DNA of 64,000 nucleotides from Streptomyces sp. SID12488 (GTDB lineage: Bacteria; Actinomycetota; Actinomycetes; Streptomycetales; Streptomycetaceae): positions 1-64,000 of the forward strand of contig NZ_JAAGLT010000029.1 of the NCBI RefSeq assembly GCF_010548275.1. Reading direction: 5' to 3'. This document shows positions 60,366 through 64,000 of this stretch, in pieces. Below the pieces are notes generated by a model that saw nothing but the letters and a program-made list of their open reading frames with translations, was not told the origin of the DNA and did not search any database. A program made the position numbers and the translations under genes. Within the stretch, counting starts at the first letter, position 1. Each line of letters begins with the position of its first letter.

Positions 60366-61700
60366 GTGCAGCGCTTCCTCGGCATCCCGTACGCCCAACC
60401 ACCCACCGGAGTAAGGCGGTTCGCGGCGCCGATCCGACGCGGCCGGTTCCCGGGGCCGTTCGACGCGTCCCGGCACGGGCCCACCTCGCAACGCGTGCCC
60501 CTGTTCGCCACGACCACCGTGCCGGAGCCGTCGGTGCCCGGCGACGACATCCTGAACCTCTCCGTCGTCGCTCCCGCACCGGCCGGCGGTCACGCGGCGC
60601 CCTGCCCGGTCCTGGTGTGGATCCACGGCGGCGGCTTCCTCGCGGGCAGCCCGGCGAGTCCTTGGTACGACGGCCGTTCCTTCGCACGGGACGGCGTCGT
60701 CTGCGTCACCGTCGGCTACCGGCTCGGCGTCGACGGATTCGCCCCGCTGGACGACGTACCCACCAACCTCGGGCTGCGTGACCTGCTGCTCGCACTGGAC
60801 TGGGTCCAGGAGAACATCGGCTCGTTCGGCGGTGATCCCGGCCGGGTCACCCTCGCCGGTCAGTCGGCCGGGGGCGCGGCGGTACTCGCGCTGCTCTCGT
60901 CGCCGGCCGCTCACGGCCTTTTCCAGCGCGCGGTCAGCATCTCCGGCGTCCTCGTCGAAGGGGAGCGGGAGCCGGCCCGCCGGTTCGTCGAACGGCTCGG
61001 GGAGCAGGTCGGGGTGCCGCCCGCGCGAGCCGGATTCGGCAGCCTCGGCGTGGAGCAACTCCAGCGGGCCGTCATCGACCTGCGGGACGAACTCGGCGAC
61101 GACATACTCCCGTTGGGGCCGGTGATCGGCGACGACGTCCTGCCGGTGTCCGTCATCGAAGGACTCTCCGGCCACGGACACGACGTGCCTCTGCTGCTCG
61201 GTGCGACGGGCGACGAGTTCGACTGCGGTGCCGCCCCGGAGAACCCGCATCCGAGCCCGTACAGTCCGGCCGAACTCGCCGCCGCCCGCGCGGCGGGCAC
61301 CCGGGTGACGGACACCCTGTTCCGGGCCGTCGGCCCACGCGTTGCCGCCGCTCGCCGCGACGGCGGCGCCGGTACCTGGCTGTACTCCTTCGAGTGGCCC
61401 TCCCCCGTACTCGGGGGCGCCGGGCACTGCGTCGACATCCCCTTCTTCTTCGACCTGCTCGACGCGCCGGGCAGCGCGCAGGCACTCGGGCCCCACCCAC
61501 CCGTGGAGTTGGCCGCCGCGATGCACGCCGATCTGGTCGGCTTCGTCCACGGCCTGGCGCCGGAGTGGGCACGGGCGACCGGTGGGGCGGGTGATCCGGC
61601 GCGCGAGTACGGTCGGCCGGACGCGGCCCTCGTCGCCGACACCACAGGCGTGTTCGATCCCGTCGTACGGGCCGTGCCCGAGGTGGGGGAGGCACGCTGA
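60366..61700 (+). CDS. type-B carboxylesterase, N-terminus probably disturbed
   Basis: A 444-residue alpha/beta-hydrolase from the GTG at 60366. The oxyanion region is VWIHGGGFLAGSPASPWYDG, the nucleophile elbow is LAGQSAGGAAV, and the catalytic His lies in GAGHCVDIPFFFD. It hydrolyses carboxylic esters. The family normally has about 30 residues before QRFLGIPYAQPP; these are readable in frame upstream (VTVHAP..AGPVVGRRIGPVQ) but have no start codon before a TGA at 60258. A GTG at 60257 would connect to them if one C were removed from a run of six at 60261-60266. Either the start is the internal GTG or there is a frameshift. Confidence 0.8.
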   Translation: MQRFLGIPYAQPPTGVRRFAAPIRRGRFPGPFDASRHGPTSQRVPLFATTTVPEPSVPGDDILNLSVVAPAPAGGHAAPCPVLVWIHGGGFLAGSPASPWYDGRSFARDGVVCVTVGYRLGVDGFAPLDDVPTNLGLRDLLLALDWVQENIGSFGGDPGRVTLAGQSAGGAAVLALLSSPAAHGLFQRAVSISGVLVEGEREPARRFVERLGEQVGVPPARAGFGSLGVEQLQRAVIDLRDELGDDILPLGPVIGDDVLPVSVIEGLSGHGHDVPLLLGATGDEFDCGAAPENPHPSPYSPAELAAARAAGTRVTDTLFRAVGPRVAAARRDGGAGTWLYSFEWPSPVLGGAGHCVDIPFFFDLLDAPGSAQALGPHPPVELAAAMHADLVGFVHGLAPEWARATGGAGDPAREYGRPDAALVADTTGVFDPVVRAVPEVGEAR

Positions 61701-62169
61701 TGTCCGGGACGAACGGCACGAACGGCCAGCCTCGATCAGAGTGTCGTCCGACGCGCCAACACCTCAGCGATCCCGCGGGCGTTGGCGGTGTCGGCCGAGC
61801 CGCCGGGTGACGGAGTCGGAGCGTATGCCGGCCAACGGGTGTGCGAGCCGCCGTCCCGCCCGGCGGTGCGAACTGCGGGCCGCACAAGCCCTGTTGGCCG
61901 CCGCGCAGATCACCGCCTCGGGCGCGTCCACGGTCGTCGCCGATGTCCGCGGCCGTATCCTCGGCCGGGCCCACCAGTCGCTGCGCGCCCACCCTGGATG
62001 CGCAGGTCACGCCCGACGACGTCGCGAACCCCGTGACGGCACTCCGGGCGGAGGTGACCGTCGCGCGGAGGGCCCGAGCATGATCGGCCGCGTGCCCCGG
62101 ACAGCGAACCGACGTCCGTAGGCCCGTACCGTTCAGGCACCCGCGCACCCGCGCACCCGCCCGCGCCCG
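61701..62169 (+). pseudogene. decayed coding sequence of unknown origin
   Basis: About 470 bases between the esterase stop and kdpE. An ATG overlaps the esterase stop (TGATG at 61698-61702) but reads only 36 codons. Protein-like pieces then appear in different frames: SVVRRANTSAIPRALAVSAE (about 61741-61800), RRCELRAAQALLAAAQITAS (about 61862-61920) and VTPDDVANPVTALRAEVTVA (about 62008-62070). Their order and strand agree, as expected for one gene broken by frameshifts. I do not recognise the parent family. Confidence 0.4.
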
Positions 62170-62853
62170 TCAGAACTCGAACCGGTACCCCGCCCCCGGC
62201 TCGGTGATCAGGTGGCGCGGATGCGCGGGGTCCGACTCCAGTTTTCGGCGGAGTTGGGCCATGTGGACGCGCAGATGGTTGGACCCGCTGCGCCGGGCGG
62301 CGCCCCACACCTCCTGGAGCAGGTGCCTCTGGCTGATGAGGCGCCCCGGATTGGTCACCAGGATCTCCAGCAGGTGCCATTCGGTGGGGGTGAGGCGGAT
62401 GTCCCGGCCGGCCCGCGTGGCCTTCTTGGCACGCAGGTCGATGACGAAGTCGTCGGTCGTGACGACCGTCGTCCCGGGCGCGAACGGGACTTCTTCCGTG
62501 CGGCGGACGGCAGCCCGCAGTCTGGCCAGGAGTTCGTCCATGCCGAACGGCTTGGTGAGGTAGTCGTCGGCGCCCGCGTCCAGCGCCGCCGCCTTCTCGT
62601 CGGACGACCGGCGCGCCGACAGCACCAGGATCGGTACGCGGGTCCAGCCGCGCAGCGCCCTGATGACATCGACACCGTCCATGTCGGGCAGGCCCAGGTC
62701 CAGTAACACGACGTCCGGCCGACGGGCCGCCGCCAGCCGGAGGGCCGTGGTGCCGTCGGGCGCCGCGTCCACTCCGTACTGGCGTGCCCGCATGTTGATC
62801 ACGAGTGCTCGTACGAGCTGGGGGTCGTCGTCCACGACCAGCACCCGGGTCAT
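62170..62853 (-). CDS. kdpE: KdpE-type response regulator
   Basis: A 227-residue OmpR-type regulator. The receiver domain has VDDDPQ, the phosphorylation site Asp52 in LLDLGLPDMDG, SARRSSDEKAAALDAGADDYLTKPF; the DNA-binding domain has IRLTPTEWHLLEILVTNPGRLISQRHLLQEVWG and HMAQLRRKLE, matching KdpE. It controls the KdpFABC potassium pump. The ATG at 62853 is preferred to a GTG three bases upstream. It starts only seven bases after the kdpC stop, where kdpD usually lies; the kinase gene is not in the window. Confidence 0.92.
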   Translation of the reverse strand: MTRVLVVDDDPQLVRALVINMRARQYGVDAAPDGTTALRLAAARRPDVVLLDLGLPDMDGVDVIRALRGWTRVPILVLSARRSSDEKAAALDAGADDYLTKPFGMDELLARLRAAVRRTEEVPFAPGTTVVTTDDFVIDLRAKKATRAGRDIRLTPTEWHLLEILVTNPGRLISQRHLLQEVWGAARRSGSNHLRVHMAQLRRKLESDPAHPRHLITEPGAGYRFEF

Positions 62854-62860
62854 CACGGAA

Positions 62861-63493
62861 TCACTGGCCCCTGATCAGTTCCCTGAGGGCGATGTTGAGT
62901 TCGAGGACGTTGACCCGGGGCTCACCCATGAACCCGAGGGTGCGGCCCTCCGTGTGGTCGTCGACCAGCTTCCGCACCCGGGCGACGGACAGACCGTCAC
63001 GCTCGGCGATCCGGTGGACCTGGAGTTCGGCGTAGGCCGGGGAGATGTCCGGGTCCAGGCCGGAGCCGGAGGACGTGACCGCGTCGGCGGGTACGTCGGA
63101 CGGCCTGACCTTGTAGTCGGCGGTCGAGTTGTCCTTGACGACCTTGGCCTTGGCCTCCTTGACCCACTTGATCAGGTCGGGGTTGTCGGCCGAGCGGTTC
63201 GTCGCGCCGGACAGGATCAGCTTGTACTGCGTGTTGACCGAGTTCACACCCAGGCCGTTGGCCGGGCGGGACTGGAAATAGTCCAGGTCGTAGCCCTGTT
63301 GACCGATCAGTGAGGAACCCACCACCTTCCCCTCGGACTTGATCTCCGAGCCGTTCGCCTTGCCCGGGAAGACCGCCTGGGCAACACCTGTGACGGCCAG
63401 CGGGTAGATCACACCTGTGAGCACGGTCAACACCAGCAGGGCGCGCAGCCCCGCTCCCAGCAACCGGGCAGTGTTCGTAACCGAGTTGTTCAT
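62861..63493 (-). CDS. kdpC: potassium-transporting ATPase subunit C
   Basis: A 210-residue subunit of the high-affinity potassium pump. One N-terminal transmembrane helix (about 10-32, LLGAGLRALLVLTVLTGVIYPLAVTG) is followed by the periplasm-side domain with GSSLIGQQGYDLDYFQSRPA, TSSGSGLDPDISPAYAELQVHRIAERDGL and the conserved end GRTLGFMGEPRVNVLELNIAL. It stabilises KdpAB. It begins four bases after the kdpB stop; an upstream ATG at 63505 would overlap kdpB. Confidence 0.96.
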   Translation of the reverse strand: MNNSVTNTARLLGAGLRALLVLTVLTGVIYPLAVTGVAQAVFPGKANGSEIKSEGKVVGSSLIGQQGYDLDYFQSRPANGLGVNSVNTQYKLILSGATNRSADNPDLIKWVKEAKAKVVKDNSTADYKVRPSDVPADAVTSSGSGLDPDISPAYAELQVHRIAERDGLSVARVRKLVDDHTEGRTLGFMGEPRVNVLELNIALRELIRGQ

Positions 63494-63497
63494 GACG

Positions 63498-64000
63498 TCA
63501 CCCAATGCCGGGGATGAGGGAGATCAGCAGGTCGATGATCTTGATGCCGATGAAGGGGGCGACCAGGCCGCCGATGCCGTAGATCCCGAGGTTGCGGCGG
63601 AGCATCCGGTCCGCGCTCATCGGCTTGTACCGCACGCCCCGCAGCGCGAGCGGCACCAGCGCGATGATGATCAGCGCGTTGAAGATGACGGCGGAGAGGA
63701 TCGCGGAGTCGGGCGAGGACAGGTTCATGATGTTGAGCCTGTCGAGGCCCGGGTAGACGGCCGCGAACAGCGCCGGGATGATCGCGAAGTACTTCGCGAC
63801 GTCGTTGGCGATGGAGAACGTCGTCAACGCGCCCCGAGTGATGAGGAGTTGCTTGCCGATCTCGACGATCTCGATCAGTTTCGTCGGGTTCGAGTCGAGG
63901 TCGACCATGTTGCCGGCCTCCTTCGCGGCCGACGTGCCCGTGTTCATCGCGACACCGACATCGGCCTGGGCGAGCGCGGGCGCGTCGTTCGTCCCGTCAC
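63498..64000 (-). CDS. kdpB: potassium-transporting ATPase subunit B, C-terminal part
   Basis: The last 166 residues of the P-type ATPase subunit; the rest is outside the window. The hinge motif DGTNDAPALAQADVGVAMN begins at the edge, followed by AKEAGNMVDLDSNPTKLIEIVEIGKQLL and three transmembrane helices, with NDVAKYFAI in the first. It hydrolyses ATP to drive potassium import through KdpA. The order kdpB-kdpC-kdpE on the minus strand shows that kdpF and kdpA should lie to the right. Confidence 0.97.
   Translation of the reverse strand, partial: DGTNDAPALAQADVGVAMNTGTSAAKEAGNMVDLDSNPTKLIEIVEIGKQLLITRGALTTFSIANDVAKYFAIIPALFAAVYPGLDRLNIMNLSSPDSAILSAVIFNALIIIALVPLALRGVRYKPMSADRMLRRNLGIYGIGGLVAPFIGIKIIDLLISLIPGIG

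Overview
The window is one stretch of a high-GC actinobacterial chromosome, almost certainly Streptomyces. The evidence is GC-saturated third codon positions, many GTG starts, frequent 4-bp ATGA/GTGA gene overlaps, and typical Streptomyces families: an RNase Sa-type ribonuclease, a GH46 chitosanase, a secreted trypsin, a GAF-ANTAR protein, a LAL regulator and a DUF5955 protein. From memory the order resembles the SCO6200-SCO6262 part of S. coelicolor; I could not check this. I saw no rRNA, tRNA, CRISPR array, prophage or intact insertion sequence.

Layout. 0-5.5 kb: the start of a helicase, a ROK kinase with a membrane-anchored partner, a GntR regulator divergent from a Gfo/Idh/MocA dehydrogenase, and a P450. 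5.6-10.6 kb: a two-component pair split by an aldo/keto reductase, a small membrane protein, a secreted RNase and a short-chain dehydrogenase. 10.6-11.1 kb: a minisatellite of hairpin-forming repeats. 11.2-17.7 kb: allantoicase, allantoinase, the IclR regulator AllR, a DUF5955 protein, a MobA-like transferase and malate synthase. 17.7-21.4 kb: a SelT/W-like protein and a HipA-like kinase, preceded by what looks like the right end of a lost TnpB element, then a Ser/Thr kinase with a beta-propeller. 21.6-24.8 kb: two divergent IucA/IucC siderophore synthetases. 24.8-31.8 kb: a VWA/membrane pair, an HxlR regulator with an aminotransferase, small enzymes and a chitosanase. 31.9-35.9 kb: the urate operon. 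37.2-41.0 kb: hydroxypyruvate isomerase, tartronate semialdehyde reductase and glyoxylate carboligase. 42.9-50.2 kb: two acyl-CoA synthetases with a GAF-LuxR regulator, then a LAL regulator. 50.4-55.4 kb: trypsin, an AlkZ-like glycosylase, a GAF-ANTAR protein and a second P450. 55.4-60.1 kb: a metallopeptidase/VWA - MoxR ATPase - Gly-rich protein operon. 60.4-64 kb: a carboxylesterase, a decayed stretch, kdpE, kdpC and the end of kdpB.

How it fits together. The dominant theme is purine breakdown feeding glyoxylate metabolism. An 8-oxoguanine deaminase-like enzyme, urate oxidase, HIU hydrolase and OHCU decarboxylase make allantoin. Allantoinase and allantoicase take it to ureidoglycolate. Glyoxylate then goes either to malate (malate synthase) or to glycerate (Gcl, GlxR, with Hyi). 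Ureidoglycolate lyase and glycerate kinase are not in the window. These genes lie in two blocks about 14 kb apart, tied together by shared operators. A TTCC-N7-GGAA palindrome, presumably the AllR site, occurs at allB/allR, aceB, hyi and (twice) gcl. A second palindrome, TCAAC-N5-TTGAA, lies on the predicted -35 box of allB, aceB and uraD.

The least understood parts are the MoxR/VWA/Gly-rich operon, the TnpB-end-like structured leader in front of the HipA-like gene, the double-operator promoters, and the hairpin minisatellite.
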